This document shows, in pieces, positions 44,334-53,283 of a DNA stretch of 64,000 nucleotides. Origin of the DNA: Chthoniobacterales bacterium (lineage in GTDB: Bacteria > Verrucomicrobiota > Verrucomicrobiia > Chthoniobacterales > UBA10450); assembly GCA_035274845.1 (NCBI GenBank), contig DATENU010000011.1, positions 62,001 to 126,000 on the forward strand, given 5' to 3'. Position numbers and translations under genes: made by a program. The first letter of the stretch is position 1; each line of letters opens with the position of its first letter. The notes beneath the pieces were generated by a model, which had not been told where the DNA came from, did not search any database, and saw only the letters and a program-made list of their open reading frames with translations.

Positions 44334-44761
44334 GAGATAAAACCGTCGAGACCCAGCTGCGGCTACTCACGCTGCAGCTCGATAACTGGAAAAAACTTCA
44401 CGACCTGATTACCTACGGGCTCGATAAAGCCAGGCCGATCATTTCCGCGGAACAGGAACGCCAGTTCACCGAAATCCGGGCCAATCTGCTTCAGGAAAGC
44501 GAACATGTGTTTGGGGCCCTGGGTATTTTGGGGGATGTGTCCGGCCGGGCGATGAACGTCCTTCAGCGGTGCGTATCGGTTCGCGGGGTCCGCGAGTTAT
44601 CGAACGAAGAGATTCGTCGGCTCGAAACGGAGTGGAACGGCGTTTTCACGAAGCTTGGCGTGGTGCAGGGGCAGTTGAAGTCCCGGCGCAAAACGCTCGC
44701 GGAGCAAAGCGCGCTTGCCTACTACGTTAGCCGCCTCTTTAGCCGGCCAGTAACGACCTAA
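44330..44761 (+). CDS. Helical partner protein of unknown function
   Basis: This 143-residue protein is nearly all alpha-helical, with heptad-like charged stretches (TQLRLLTLQLDNWKKLHDLI, ERQFTEIRANLLQESEHVFG, VVQGQLKSRRKTLAEQSALA). Translationally coupled to the DUF4388 gene by a four-base overlap, so likely a partner. I did not recognise the family. The 198 bases after it (44762-44959) hold the palindrome listed next and otherwise nothing clear. Confidence 0.65.
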   Translation: MRDKTVETQLRLLTLQLDNWKKLHDLITYGLDKARPIISAEQERQFTEIRANLLQESEHVFGALGILGDVSGRAMNVLQRCVSVRGVRELSNEEIRRLETEWNGVFTKLGVVQGQLKSRRKTLAEQSALAYYVSRLFSRPVTT

Positions 44762-44891
44762 GGGTCCTGTTCGACTTCTTACTTTAGAGGCGCGGAAAGC
44801 CGGTCGGTTCAGGGCGGCGAACCATGTTTTTGCGCTTTTATCGGACTTTCTAGGGGTCCATGGACGTCCGTCGCGCGCGGGGGCTCTCTAC

Positions 44892-44913
44892 GTAACAAAC
44901 TGAAATTTGTTAC
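44892..44913. promoter_or_regulatory. Palindrome upstream of the HU gene
   Basis: GTAACAAA-CTGAAA-TTTGTTAC is a perfect 8-bp-arm inverted repeat 47 bases before the HU start. It has the size of a dimeric operator. A terminator role is less likely as no T-run of length follows directly. Confidence 0.4.
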
Positions 44914-44959
44914 ATTTGTTTCCCCCCATCTTAGTGCCGTGATACGATTACTTTGTGTT

Positions 44960-45319
44960 ATGCCAAAGCTAACCAAAAGAGATATCGTTGTCGCCATCAG
45001 CAATCAGACCGGGATGGTGCAGCACGACGTTTTCGAAGTCGTGCAGCGGACGCTCGATCATATTACCAACAGCCTGGCAAATAATGTAGCCGTTGAACTG
45101 CGTAACTTTGGAGTGTTTCAACCCCGCCTCACCAAACCTCGCGTGGGCCGCAACCCAAACGAACCAGGCAGCAGCTTTGTAATACCGCCCCGCGCCACGG
45201 TAAAATTCAAGGCCGGCAAGATTATGCGCCAGCGAGTGGAAAAGCTCTCCCGCGAATTGAAGGAGGCCTCCGACAAAAAGGAGATGGCCGAGAGCAGTGG
45301 TGCGGGCGCGACTCAATAG
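44960..45319 (+). CDS. HU/IHF family DNA-bending protein
   Basis: This nucleoid protein of about 119 residues has KLTKRDIVVAISNQTGMVQH, VVQRTLDHITNSLANNVAVE, RNFGVFQPRLTKPRVGRNPN and the DNA-arm region then PPRATVKFKAGKIMRQRVEK. A polar tail of about 25 residues extends past the normal end of HU. The ATG at 44960 was chosen because the fold begins there; an in-frame ATA-preceded start at 44939 adds seven residues. Confidence 0.9.
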   Translation: MPKLTKRDIVVAISNQTGMVQHDVFEVVQRTLDHITNSLANNVAVELRNFGVFQPRLTKPRVGRNPNEPGSSFVIPPRATVKFKAGKIMRQRVEKLSRELKEASDKKEMAESSGAGATQ

Positions 45320-45354
45320 GGCGAATCGCAATTCCCGGGCGGGCCGCTTTAGAC

Positions 45355-47883
45355 CTACGAGCGAATCGCAGGTTCCGCCTCGAGCAGCAGGTTCTGGATC
45401 GCCTCCTCCAGTCGGTCAAAATTGATTGGCTTGGTGAGGTGCTCTGAGAAACCCGCCGCGCGCGCCCTGCTCACGTCGTTTTCCATTCCAAAGCCGCTGA
45501 GGGCGATGCCCCGCAGGCCTTTCGCGGTAGTCAATTCCTGCATCAGCTCGTAGCCAGAGCGATCGGGAAGACCGATATCGCTGATGACAAGATCGAACTC
45601 CTGGCGATTGGCTTTCGCCACGGCTTGATCGGCCGTGTGCGCGACCGTGACGCGATACCCCCGCCGTTCGAGCATCATTTTCATTCCGGTACAGGTGTCG
45701 ACATGATCGTCCACAACCAAAACCCGGGGTCCGTGCTGACCGGCTTTGGTCCTTTTTTCTTCCACGGCTTTCGGCCCGCCCGTTTCCGCCACCGTCGGCA
45801 GGGTCGCCGGCGCCGCGACCGTCGCCAGAGTCACGGTAAAGGTGGCGCCGCGATTCTTTCCGCGGCTTTCGGCTTTGATCGTTCCACCATGTGCCCCGAC
45901 CATCGCTTTTGAGATGGCGAGGCCGAGCCCGAGACCGCCAAACCTCCGCGTGATGGAGCTTTGGCCTTGTTCGAAAGCATTGAAGATTCGCTCTATCTGC
46001 TCTGCCTCGATCCCAATGCCGGTGTCCATCGTCCTGATTTCCACCTTATCGGGAGAAGGGTTCAGGGTTTCGATCACGATCCGGCCCTTCTCCGGAGTAA
46101 ATTTCACGCTGTTTTTGATCAAGTTCCAAAAGACCTGCTGCAAGCGTGCCGGATCTCCTTCCACAAAAGCGCGCTCGGCCCGAAGCCGAAATTCGATCTT
46201 CAGATCTTTGGCCGCGATTTCCTCCCGGCAAATCTCATAGGAGCGTTGCAAAATCTCGTGCACGCTGGCGGTCTCCAGGCTGAGCTGGAGCTTGCCTTTC
46301 GAGATTCGGGTCACGTCCAGAAGATCGTCGATGAGGCGCGCCTCCAGTTCGACGTTGCGGCGGATCACTTCGAGGGCATGTCTCACTTCTGCCGAATCCG
46401 GAGCGCTCGCCTCCAATTCGCCGACCATGGCAATGACCGGCGAAAGGGGATTGCGCAATTCGTGAGAGAGCAGGGCGAGAAACTGATCTTTCGACGCATT
46501 GGCCCCAATGAGCTCCTGGCGCAGGGTCACATCGCGCGTCTTGTCTTCAACCAGGTAGAGCACGCCCTGGATGGTTTGCTCCGAACCTTGCAGACGCAGA
46601 AGATTCACGTTTACAAAGCGGGTCATTCCTTCGCGGTCGACGAACGGTTGTTCGACCAATTGATAAGGCGCGCCGAAAGCCAGGACACGCTCGATCGCTT
46701 CGGCGGGGGCGATCTTCACTTCATCGTAGCTGGCGTCGTAAATGTCTTTAGCGGCCGGCAATTCGCCAAACCGTTTGGCCATTTCGCTGAAAGCCTGATT
46801 CGCCTGGAGGAAATGGTGCGAGTCCGGATCGACGAGCGCAATTCCGCTCGGCATGTTGGCCAGGATTTTCTCGTTGAAAATAACCTCGCGCTCGATCCGG
46901 CGGGCGGCTTCAGCCTGGCGCCGTGCGACTTTTCCTGCGAACCATGCGCCCACCGCCGTCAACACAATCAGCCAGAGAGCGGGAATCGTGATCTTGTTCA
47001 ACAAGTCCTGGACCGGTTTGTAAGCCACCGCTTTCGGTTGCTCGACGATGGTCAGCCACCCGGTGGTCTCGAGCGTGGTGAAAGAATAAAGGTGGCCATT
47101 CCGTTCGATCGAACCTGTCTTCAGGGGGCGGATTTCCTCGATGATGCTGGAGAGCTGAGGCGTCGCCGGCTGGGTATTCGGAACGAAATTATTCGCGAAA
47201 AGAGGGTGGCCGCTTTGGTCGATCACGTGGCAAACCGCCCGGTCGGCGAAATCGATCGAGGAGAGGCGCCTCCCCATTCGTTCCACAAGGACCCAAACGC
47301 CCAGATATCCGACGACGGTGCCGTCCTGGGCGCGAACCGCCCCCACGATAGCCGTCGTCATGCGACCATCCGGCAAGCGCGGATGAATGGGCGATACGTA
47401 AACGTCGGCCGAACCCATGGCGCCTTCTCGCCAAAGGGCTGGCGAAAAATCCTGCGCGGCCGGCGTGGGGATCGCGGGCAGCGAAGCGATCAGCTGGCCC
47501 TCTGTCCCGGCCAAAAACATCCCGTCGATTCGGGGATGCGAATAAAAAACCTGGGTTAACCATTGTTGAGCTGGGCTGGATGGATTAGGTGCCGCCAGCA
47601 TTTTGGCGACGTCCGGCTGGGTCTGGTAGTACTCGATGACGCTGCCCGTATGGCTCAGATCATCACCCACCAGGTGGGCGATCAATTGCACGAAGGTTTG
47701 GCGGTCGTGAAGGATCTTGGACTCCAGGGTGTCGCTCAAAATCGTGTAGGAGAAGAACAACATCAGAATTGAGGGGAACCATCCGGCCAGGAGGATGGCG
47801 ATAACGATGTTGTAACGCTGGAGCCGATCCCGGTCCCGTCGTTTTAGACGGCCGAAAAATGGGATGGATTGAATCCAGGACAT
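45355..47883 (-). CDS. Hybrid sensor histidine kinase/response regulator
   Basis: This 842-residue membrane-bound sensor has a TM helix at about residues 25-48, an extracellular dCache-like domain (50-295), a second TM (297-318) and a PAS domain (about 335-455). The kinase core has its phospho-accepting His474 in LLSHELRNPLSP, an N-box in FWNLIKNSVKFTPEKGRI and G-boxes GIGIEAEQIERIF and GGLGLGLAISKAM. A C-terminal receiver (about 715-835) has LVVDDHVDT, phospho-Asp in LVISDIGLPD and LTKPINF. The signal is unknown; no other regulator gene is adjacent. Confidence 0.92.
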   Translation of the reverse strand: MSWIQSIPFFGRLKRRDRDRLQRYNIVIAILLAGWFPSILMLFFSYTILSDTLESKILHDRQTFVQLIAHLVGDDLSHTGSVIEYYQTQPDVAKMLAAPNPSSPAQQWLTQVFYSHPRIDGMFLAGTEGQLIASLPAIPTPAAQDFSPALWREGAMGSADVYVSPIHPRLPDGRMTTAIVGAVRAQDGTVVGYLGVWVLVERMGRRLSSIDFADRAVCHVIDQSGHPLFANNFVPNTQPATPQLSSIIEEIRPLKTGSIERNGHLYSFTTLETTGWLTIVEQPKAVAYKPVQDLLNKITIPALWLIVLTAVGAWFAGKVARRQAEAARRIEREVIFNEKILANMPSGIALVDPDSHHFLQANQAFSEMAKRFGELPAAKDIYDASYDEVKIAPAEAIERVLAFGAPYQLVEQPFVDREGMTRFVNVNLLRLQGSEQTIQGVLYLVEDKTRDVTLRQELIGANASKDQFLALLSHELRNPLSPVIAMVGELEASAPDSAEVRHALEVIRRNVELEARLIDDLLDVTRISKGKLQLSLETASVHEILQRSYEICREEIAAKDLKIEFRLRAERAFVEGDPARLQQVFWNLIKNSVKFTPEKGRIVIETLNPSPDKVEIRTMDTGIGIEAEQIERIFNAFEQGQSSITRRFGGLGLGLAISKAMVGAHGGTIKAESRGKNRGATFTVTLATVAAPATLPTVAETGGPKAVEEKRTKAGQHGPRVLVVDDHVDTCTGMKMMLERRGYRVTVAHTADQAVAKANRQEFDLVISDIGLPDRSGYELMQELTTAKGLRGIALSGFGMENDVSRARAAGFSEHLTKPINFDRLEEAIQNLLLEAEPAIRS

Positions 47884-47948
47884 CGCAGGAAAAAACTCGG
47901 CTCTCTAAACCCTCGCGGCAAGGCCCGAAATGGGTGGAATTTTGTCGC

Positions 47949-48767
47949 CTAGTCCGCCGCCGCGATCAGCAGGTTCAAATCATGAGCTTGAGTGTGCAAT
48001 GTTTTGACCTCCGCAAGACTCGGTGCCTCGGGAGCGTGGTTTAACAGGGTGCGGATTGCATCCACGCCGGCGCGAATTTTCTCAAAGAACGGCGCGTGAG
48101 CGACAGCAGGGGGCAGGGTCGCTATTTCTTCCGCGAAGTAATTGATCAGATCCCGTTGCCAAAGGACCGCGGCGCGATCCGGAGTATAATTCCCTTCGAC
48201 GGCGCCGGAGGTAATCTCCAAGCCGCGCAGCCAGCCGCCCAGACTGATCAGGTGGGCCATTTTTTGATCGCGCAAGTCACTCATCGCCTGCTCGACGTCC
48301 TGTTGGGTGGAAATCAATTCAGCCCGGACCGCCGGCCAATCCCCCTTTTTTCCCAGCTCGGTCAGGCTGGCGCTGTGGCGCATTACCCGATCGCCCACAC
48401 CGAGACTGCGGGCCTGCCGCAACAACACCCGGCCGAGGTCTTCCACAAGATTCTTCTTCTGACACTCCACGATGAGAAACCCGTCTGCGACCAGGCTGCC
48501 GAATACCATGCCCATCTGCTCACGACTGGTGTGAGTGGCCTGCGGAAACTCGCGTTTGAGTTGCTCGAAAGGAAGCGGCTTGAGGTCGTCGAGTTGTTGA
48601 AAAATGTCGGCGAGGGACGGCGCCGTGTAGGGGTTGACGCCAAGTTCTTCGCGCTGATGGTCGGCCACATTATCAGAAGGTTCCTGTCCAACGACCAGTT
48701 GCGGTGCTGACATCGCCGCCAAGTATAGACAGATCAGCAGAATTTTTCCGTCCAGCGGGCGTTTCAT
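47949..48767 (-). CDS. Secreted protein of unknown function
   Basis: From ATG 48767 the 272 residues begin with a signal peptide (MKRPLDGKILLICLYLAA, cleavage near VVGQ). The mature part is mostly helical, with QLDDLKPLPFEQLKREFP, LVADGFLIVECQKKNLVEDL and a helical bundle towards ALIHL-like end sequence. No family was recognised. It lies downstream of nothing on its own strand and upstream of the kinase gene by 65 bases, so co-transcription with the kinase is possible. Confidence 0.6.
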   Translation of the reverse strand: MKRPLDGKILLICLYLAAMSAPQLVVGQEPSDNVADHQREELGVNPYTAPSLADIFQQLDDLKPLPFEQLKREFPQATHTSREQMGMVFGSLVADGFLIVECQKKNLVEDLGRVLLRQARSLGVGDRVMRHSASLTELGKKGDWPAVRAELISTQQDVEQAMSDLRDQKMAHLISLGGWLRGLEITSGAVEGNYTPDRAAVLWQRDLINYFAEEIATLPPAVAHAPFFEKIRAGVDAIRTLLNHAPEAPSLAEVKTLHTQAHDLNLLIAAAD

Positions 48768-48932
48768 CTTTATCTGAATCGGGCGGTAACCGGTGATTGT
48801 TTGCATCTTGCCGCGGAGGGGCGCCAGGCTCGGCGGAACCGCCTCTCTGGCGCGGGAAATGGGTCCGCGTTTCGCGGGCAAACCCCCCATTTTTGATTTG
48901 ACGGATGCGGCGGAAGCGGCATCATGTCGCCC

Positions 48933-48953
48933 TGCCGCCTTTCAATGGCGGCA
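48933..48953. other. Hairpin upstream of the glycosyltransferase gene
   Basis: TGCCGCC-TTTCAAT-GGCGGCA, a perfect 7-bp stem 17 bases before the GT2 start. It may influence translation of that gene. Confidence 0.3.
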
Positions 48954-48969
48954 GTTTCTCTAACCCGTT

Positions 48970-50475
48970 ATGCAAGGAAGCGTTGCCTCGATCATCTGGA
49001 CGATCTGCTACATGAGTGTGCTGATCGGCCTCTCCGCTTACGGGGTTCACCGGTATGTAATCATTTATCTCTTCCTGAAGCATCGGAAACAGGCGGCGGT
49101 CCCGGCGCGGCAATTCGAGCAGCTGCCCAAGGTGACGATGCAGTTGCCGATCTTCAATGAAGTGTATGTCGTCGAACGCCTTTTGCGTTCGGTCAGTGAA
49201 ATAGATTATCCCAAAGATCTCCTGCAAATCCAGGTTCTTGATGATTCGACCGACGATACCCGGCAGCTGACCTCCTCGTGCGTGGCCGAATTGCAGAGCC
49301 GGGGCTTCAATGTTGAGCTCATTCACCGGACCGATCGCTCCGGGTTCAAAGCCGGGGCCCTCGAGACCGGATTGGCCTCCGCGCAAAGTGAATTCGTTTG
49401 CATCCTGGATGCTGATTTCGTTCCGCAACCGGATCTTCTGCGGAGGACGATCCATTTCTTCACCGATCCGAAAATCGGCATGATCCAAACTCGCTGGGGC
49501 CATTTGAATCGCGGCTATTCTCTGCTTACCCGCGTGCAGGCCATGTTCCTTGATGGTCATCTTCTCCTCGAGCAAACGGCGCGCAGCCGAAGCGGTCGTT
49601 TCTTCAACTTTAATGGGACCGCTGGATTATGGCGCCGCTCCTGCATCGATGAGGCAGGAGGATGGCAACACGACACCTTGACCGAGGATCTCGATCTGAG
49701 TTATCGCGCCCAGCTGGCCGGCTGGAAGTTCATCTTCCTGCCGGACGTTATCACGCCGGCCGAATTACCGGTGGACATGAACGGGTTCAAATCACAGCAA
49801 CATCGTTGGACGAAAGGTTCGGTTCAGACCTGCAAGAAATTGCTTCCAACTATCTGGCGCAGCCGTCTCCCTCTCACGATCAAGATCGAGGCCACTGCCC
49901 ACCTGACTTCAAATTTCGCCTATCTTCTGCTCGCGTGTTTGTGCGTGCTGCTCCATCCGTCGAGCGGTGGGCCGCAGCCAGGCCTCCTCCGGACTGTGCT
50001 CCTCGATTTCCCCATCTTCCTGACGGCGTCGGTTTCTGTGGCCGTCTTTTACATTTGCGCCCAGCGAGAGCTGCACCCGCGCACCTGGATGAAGGAAATT
50101 CTGTTGCTCCCGGCTCTGCTTGCGCTCGGTGTCGGCCTTTCTCTTAATAATGCGCGGGCGGTCCTCGAGGCCGTCTTCAATCACAAGTCGGAATTTGCCC
50201 GGACGCCGAAGTATGGGATCGAGCGCAAGGCCCAGCCCTGGCGCACCTGCAAATACATGCCGCTCAAATCTCTCCTTCCTATCGCGGAGATGGCCTTCGC
50301 CCTCTATTTTTCCTACTTCGTCTGGTTCGCCATTCAGCATCGGCAGTTTGTCTCCCTCCCATTCCTGATCATGTTCCAAGCAGGGTTTCTTTACGTCTCT
50401 CTCTCATCGCTAGGTCAGTGGTTTCCGAGGGTCAGTCTCGGCGGCGAGCGGACCGCAGCCACGATTCCTGCGTGA
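48970..50475 (+). CDS. Processive family-2 glycosyltransferase (cellulose-synthase-like)
   Basis: This 501-residue membrane enzyme polymerises sugars from nucleotide donors. After one N-terminal TM helix comes the GT-A domain with VTMQLPIFNEVYVVERLLRS, VLDDSTDDT, DADFVPQPDLL (DxD), TEDLDLSYRAQLAGWKFIFL (catalytic Asp) and QQHRWTKGSVQTCKK, the QxxRW motif of processive enzymes. About four TM helices follow. The overall pattern resembles beta-mannan/glucomannan synthases and BcsA-like proteins. No BcsB or export genes are adjacent. Confidence 0.88.
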   Translation: MQGSVASIIWTICYMSVLIGLSAYGVHRYVIIYLFLKHRKQAAVPARQFEQLPKVTMQLPIFNEVYVVERLLRSVSEIDYPKDLLQIQVLDDSTDDTRQLTSSCVAELQSRGFNVELIHRTDRSGFKAGALETGLASAQSEFVCILDADFVPQPDLLRRTIHFFTDPKIGMIQTRWGHLNRGYSLLTRVQAMFLDGHLLLEQTARSRSGRFFNFNGTAGLWRRSCIDEAGGWQHDTLTEDLDLSYRAQLAGWKFIFLPDVITPAELPVDMNGFKSQQHRWTKGSVQTCKKLLPTIWRSRLPLTIKIEATAHLTSNFAYLLLACLCVLLHPSSGGPQPGLLRTVLLDFPIFLTASVSVAVFYICAQRELHPRTWMKEILLLPALLALGVGLSLNNARAVLEAVFNHKSEFARTPKYGIERKAQPWRTCKYMPLKSLLPIAEMAFALYFSYFVWFAIQHRQFVSLPFLIMFQAGFLYVSLSSLGQWFPRVSLGGERTAATIPA

Positions 50476-50506
50476 CAAACACTCGGATTCAAGTAAGAAG
50501 GCCGTG

Positions 50507-51283
50507 ATGGTTCGCCTGTTTTCGCTTCTGCTGGCGTTACTTTCGTTTGCGGCAACCCTGCGCGCCGATGGGCCCAGCCGCGTTATTATCAGTGTAAAGG
50601 ACCAGAAACTGATGGTGGTCGGAAATGGCGCCAAGCTCGCGACTTATCCCGTATCCACGTCAAAATTCGGTGTCGGTGACAACTGGGGGCGAATGACAAC
50701 TCCGCTTGGTTTTCTTCAGGTTGCCGAAAAAATTGGCGATCACGCGCCGGTCGGGGCCGTTTTTCGGAATCGCCGGTTTACCGGTGAAATCATCAAGCCG
50801 AATGCTCCGGGGCGCGATCCCGTGATCACCCGAATCATCTGGCTGCGTGGCTTGGAAGCGGCCAACGCACATGCCTATAGCCGCTGCATTTATATTCACG
50901 GCACACCGGAGGAAAAAACTATCGGGCGCCCTGCCAGTTACGGCTGCATCCGAATGAAGTCGCGCGACGTCACCGCGCTCTATTCGCAGCTCCCGATCGG
51001 AGCGCTGGTCGAGATTGTCCCGGATCGGTTACCAGACGTTCCCAAGGCGCCGAAAGGCGCGGTCTTTGCGCTGGAGCAGCCCAAGGCTGAACCGAAGCCA
51101 ACCGGCGAGGCCGAGACCCCGGTAGTGAAATCCGAGACCCCCGTAGTGAAGCCCGAGGTCCCCGTGGTGAAGACCGCTGCCCCTGCAAGGAAGGCCGATG
51201 CGCCTGCTCCCGCAAAGAAGCCTGCTCAAACCGTGCGCAAAAACGCGAAGCCGGAGGAGCCTCACTTCGGCCGGAGCGCCTAG
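50507..51283 (+). CDS. L,D-transpeptidase (YkuD family)
   Basis: This cell-wall crosslinking or lipoprotein-anchoring enzyme has 258 residues. It has a signal peptide ending near LRADG, then the YkuD catalytic domain with SRCIYIHGTPEEKTIGRPAS and YGCIRMKSRDV, giving the HGT...SxGCIRM motif with the catalytic Cys. The C-terminal part of about 60 residues is low-complexity, with three tandem PVVK-type repeats followed by Ala/Lys/Pro-rich sequence that could contact the wall. ATG 50507 directly follows an in-frame GTG. Confidence 0.9.
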   Translation: MVRLFSLLLALLSFAATLRADGPSRVIISVKDQKLMVVGNGAKLATYPVSTSKFGVGDNWGRMTTPLGFLQVAEKIGDHAPVGAVFRNRRFTGEIIKPNAPGRDPVITRIIWLRGLEAANAHAYSRCIYIHGTPEEKTIGRPASYGCIRMKSRDVTALYSQLPIGALVEIVPDRLPDVPKAPKGAVFALEQPKAEPKPTGEAETPVVKSETPVVKPEVPVVKTAAPARKADAPAPAKKPAQTVRKNAKPEEPHFGRSA

Positions 51284-51368
51284 CTTCCCGCCGGCCGCGC
51301 GTGATCGCGGTCTTGACACAGTACCCGCCCTCCACGACTCTCCCCGCTCAGAAATTTCCAATTTCCAA

Positions 51369-51626
51369 ATGGCTAATACCAAATCCGCTTCGAAACGCGC
51401 CCGCCAGACAACCGTTCGCTCGCTCCGCAACCGGAGGGTCCTGACGCGCCTGCGCAAAATGCAGAAGGGCGTTTCGGCGCCTGGCTCGAAGCCGGAAGCC
51501 AAGGACGTACAGGCGATGATTTCAGCGATCGATAAAGCGGCGAAACGCGGCATCATTCATAAGAATGCGGCGAAGCGCCGAAAGGCTCGATTGAGTAAAT
51601 CATTGGCCGCTTCGCGCGCTGCCTGA
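51369..51626 (+). CDS. rpsT: 30S ribosomal protein S20
   Basis: This 85-residue primary 16S-binding ribosomal protein starts MANTKSASKRARQTTVRSLR and ends with HKNAAKRRKARLSKSLAASR, the S20 consensus. The ATG at 51369 was chosen because the family begins exactly there; an upstream frame overlapping the transpeptidase has no similarity. A TTGACA at 51313 could be a -35 box but no matching -10 box is clear. Confidence 0.95.
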   Translation: MANTKSASKRARQTTVRSLRNRRVLTRLRKMQKGVSAPGSKPEAKDVQAMISAIDKAAKRGIIHKNAAKRRKARLSKSLAASRAA

Positions 51627-51662
51627 CCGAGCGCGGGCTTCGGTTCGGTTCGCTGACGCAAA

Positions 51663-51684
51663 GCAAGCTGGAAGCTTGCGCTAC
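51663..51684 (-). repeat. Single REP-like hairpin after rpsT
   Basis: On the minus strand GTAG (51684-51681) then, after one base, GCAAGCT-TCC-AGCTTGC. It lies between rpsT and the DUF6580 gene, 37 bases after the rpsT stop. Confidence 0.6.
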
Positions 51685-51710
51685 CCTTCTGGGCGGTTAA
51701 GATCACGCCG

Positions 51711-52298
51711 ATGATTCCCGCTCTTTTTCTTATTCTGGCTGCGGTCCTTTATCGAATCGTAATGGGCCTCGCCATTATTTCCGGTTCCACCTGGCTGTCG
51801 AACTTTGCGCCGCTGGCCGCGATCGCACTTTGCGCCGCGGCTTATTTCCCGGCCAAATACAAATTCACGGTGCCGATGATCGCGCTTCTCATCTCGGATG
51901 TGGTTCTAAACATGAAGTACGGCGCTCCGCTCTTGAGCCCGTTTGTGGCCTCGCATTATCTCGGCTTCGCGTTGGTGGGCGGGCTTGGTTTGCTTTTGCA
52001 GAATCGCGCTTCGCTCAAGACGCTTTTGCCGGCGTCGATCGCGGCCTCGTTCATCTTCTATGTCGTCACAAACACGGTCTCCTGGCTCTTCGATCCGGGA
52101 TACGTGAAAAACTTTTCCGGATTGATCCAGGCCCTCACCGTCGGGTTACCGGCTTACAGCGCCACGCCCACCTGGATGTTTTTCCGCAGCTCGCTCCTGA
52201 GCGATCTCTTCTTCACCTTACTTTTCGTTTTCTGCATGAATGTTGGGCGGGACCCGCAACGGGCGCGCCCCGCTGCGGCCTTGCCTCGCCCCGTTTGA
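51711..52298 (+). CDS. DUF6580-like multi-pass membrane protein
   Basis: This 195-residue protein has five or six hydrophobic segments: SNFAPLAAIALCAAAYFPAK, then TVPMIALLISDVVLNMKYGA, a Trp-rich WLFDPGYVKNFSGLIQALTV and LFFTLLFVFCMN. The pattern FAPLAAIALCAAAYF followed by LLISDVVLNM is typical of the DUF6580 group, related to ECF-type small transporters. The substrate is unknown. It ends eight bases before pdhA. Confidence 0.7.
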   Translation: MIPALFLILAAVLYRIVMGLAIISGSTWLSNFAPLAAIALCAAAYFPAKYKFTVPMIALLISDVVLNMKYGAPLLSPFVASHYLGFALVGGLGLLLQNRASLKTLLPASIAASFIFYVVTNTVSWLFDPGYVKNFSGLIQALTVGLPAYSATPTWMFFRSSLLSDLFFTLLFVFCMNVGRDPQRARPAAALPRPV

Positions 52299-52305
52299 TC
52301 CGGCC

Positions 52306-53283
52306 ATGTCGCAGCCGGAGCAACGCGACGAAGTCGAAATGCTCTCGCTGATGCTGTTGATTCGGCGTTTCGAGGAGCGGGCGAGTCAGCAATATCAAGC
52401 GCAGAAAATCGGCGGTTTTTGCCATCTCTACATTGGCCAGGAAGCCGTGGTTTGTGGCGCCGTTGCGGCGACGCGTCCGGATGATTATTTGATAACGGCC
52501 TATCGCGATCACGCGCACGCGCTGGCCCGCGGCACCAGCGCCAACGCCTGCATGGCTGAGCTTTTCGGGAAGGCGACCGGTTGCTCGCGTGGGCTCGGTG
52601 GATCGATGCATTATTTCGATCGCGAGCATCACATGTACGGCGGGCATGCGATCGTGGCGGCCCATGTGCCTCTCGCCACGGGCATGGCTTTCGCGTCGAA
52701 GTATCGCGACGAAGATCGGGTCACGCTTTGTTTTTTTGGCGACGGCGCCATCAATCAGGGCTCATTTCACGAAGCCCTTAACCTCGCGGCCCTCTACAAA
52801 CTTCGGGTCATTTTCGTCTGCGAGAACAATTTGTTCGCGATGGGAACGAGCGTCGAGCGCTCGACCTCGCTCAAGGAAATCGTCGAGCGCGCGGAGGGCT
52901 ACAACATTCCCGGAACCGTGATTGATGGAATGAACTTCCGTGAGGTGCGCGACAAGCTTTCCGAAATCATTGGTTCGATTAGAGCCGAGCCGCATCCGGC
53001 TTTCGCCGAAGTCCGCACTTACCGTTACCGCGGTCATTCCATGTCCGACCCGGCGAGCTATCGCACCAAGGAGCAGCTGGAAAAATATCGGCTCGACGAT
53101 CCGATCACGCGGTTGCGGGCCCAGCTCACCCGCGAGGAGAAGCTGACCCACGAGCAGTTTGATCGGCTGGACAAAGAGGCGAAAGAGATTGCCCTCGCGA
53201 GCGTAAAATTTGCCGAAGAGAGTCCCGAGCCGCCGCTGGAAAAACTTTACGATTACACCTACGTGAACGGAGGCGGAGCGTGA
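52306..53283 (+). CDS. pdhA: Pyruvate dehydrogenase E1 component, alpha subunit
   Basis: This TPP-dependent subunit decarboxylates pyruvate. The 325 residues from ATG 52306 have IGQEAVVCGAVAATRPDDYL, YRDHAHALARG, GLGGSMHYFD, the TPP motif GDGAINQGSFHEALNLAALY and ENNLFAMGTSVERST, plus RYRGHSMSDPASYR in the phosphorylation-loop region. The stop overlaps the pdhB GTG start (GTGA). Confidence 0.94.
   Translation: MSQPEQRDEVEMLSLMLLIRRFEERASQQYQAQKIGGFCHLYIGQEAVVCGAVAATRPDDYLITAYRDHAHALARGTSANACMAELFGKATGCSRGLGGSMHYFDREHHMYGGHAIVAAHVPLATGMAFASKYRDEDRVTLCFFGDGAINQGSFHEALNLAALYKLRVIFVCENNLFAMGTSVERSTSLKEIVERAEGYNIPGTVIDGMNFREVRDKLSEIIGSIRAEPHPAFAEVRTYRYRGHSMSDPASYRTKEQLEKYRLDDPITRLRAQLTREEKLTHEQFDRLDKEAKEIALASVKFAEESPEPPLEKLYDYTYVNGGGA

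Noticed and set aside
45961-47559. A 532-codon open frame antisense to the histidine kinase
   Set aside because: The kinase frame shows all expected motifs; the opposite frame shows none.
51313-51341. Promoter for rpsT (TTGACA at 51313)
   Set aside because: The hexamer 17 bases later is GACTCT, a poor -10 match, so I did not list it.
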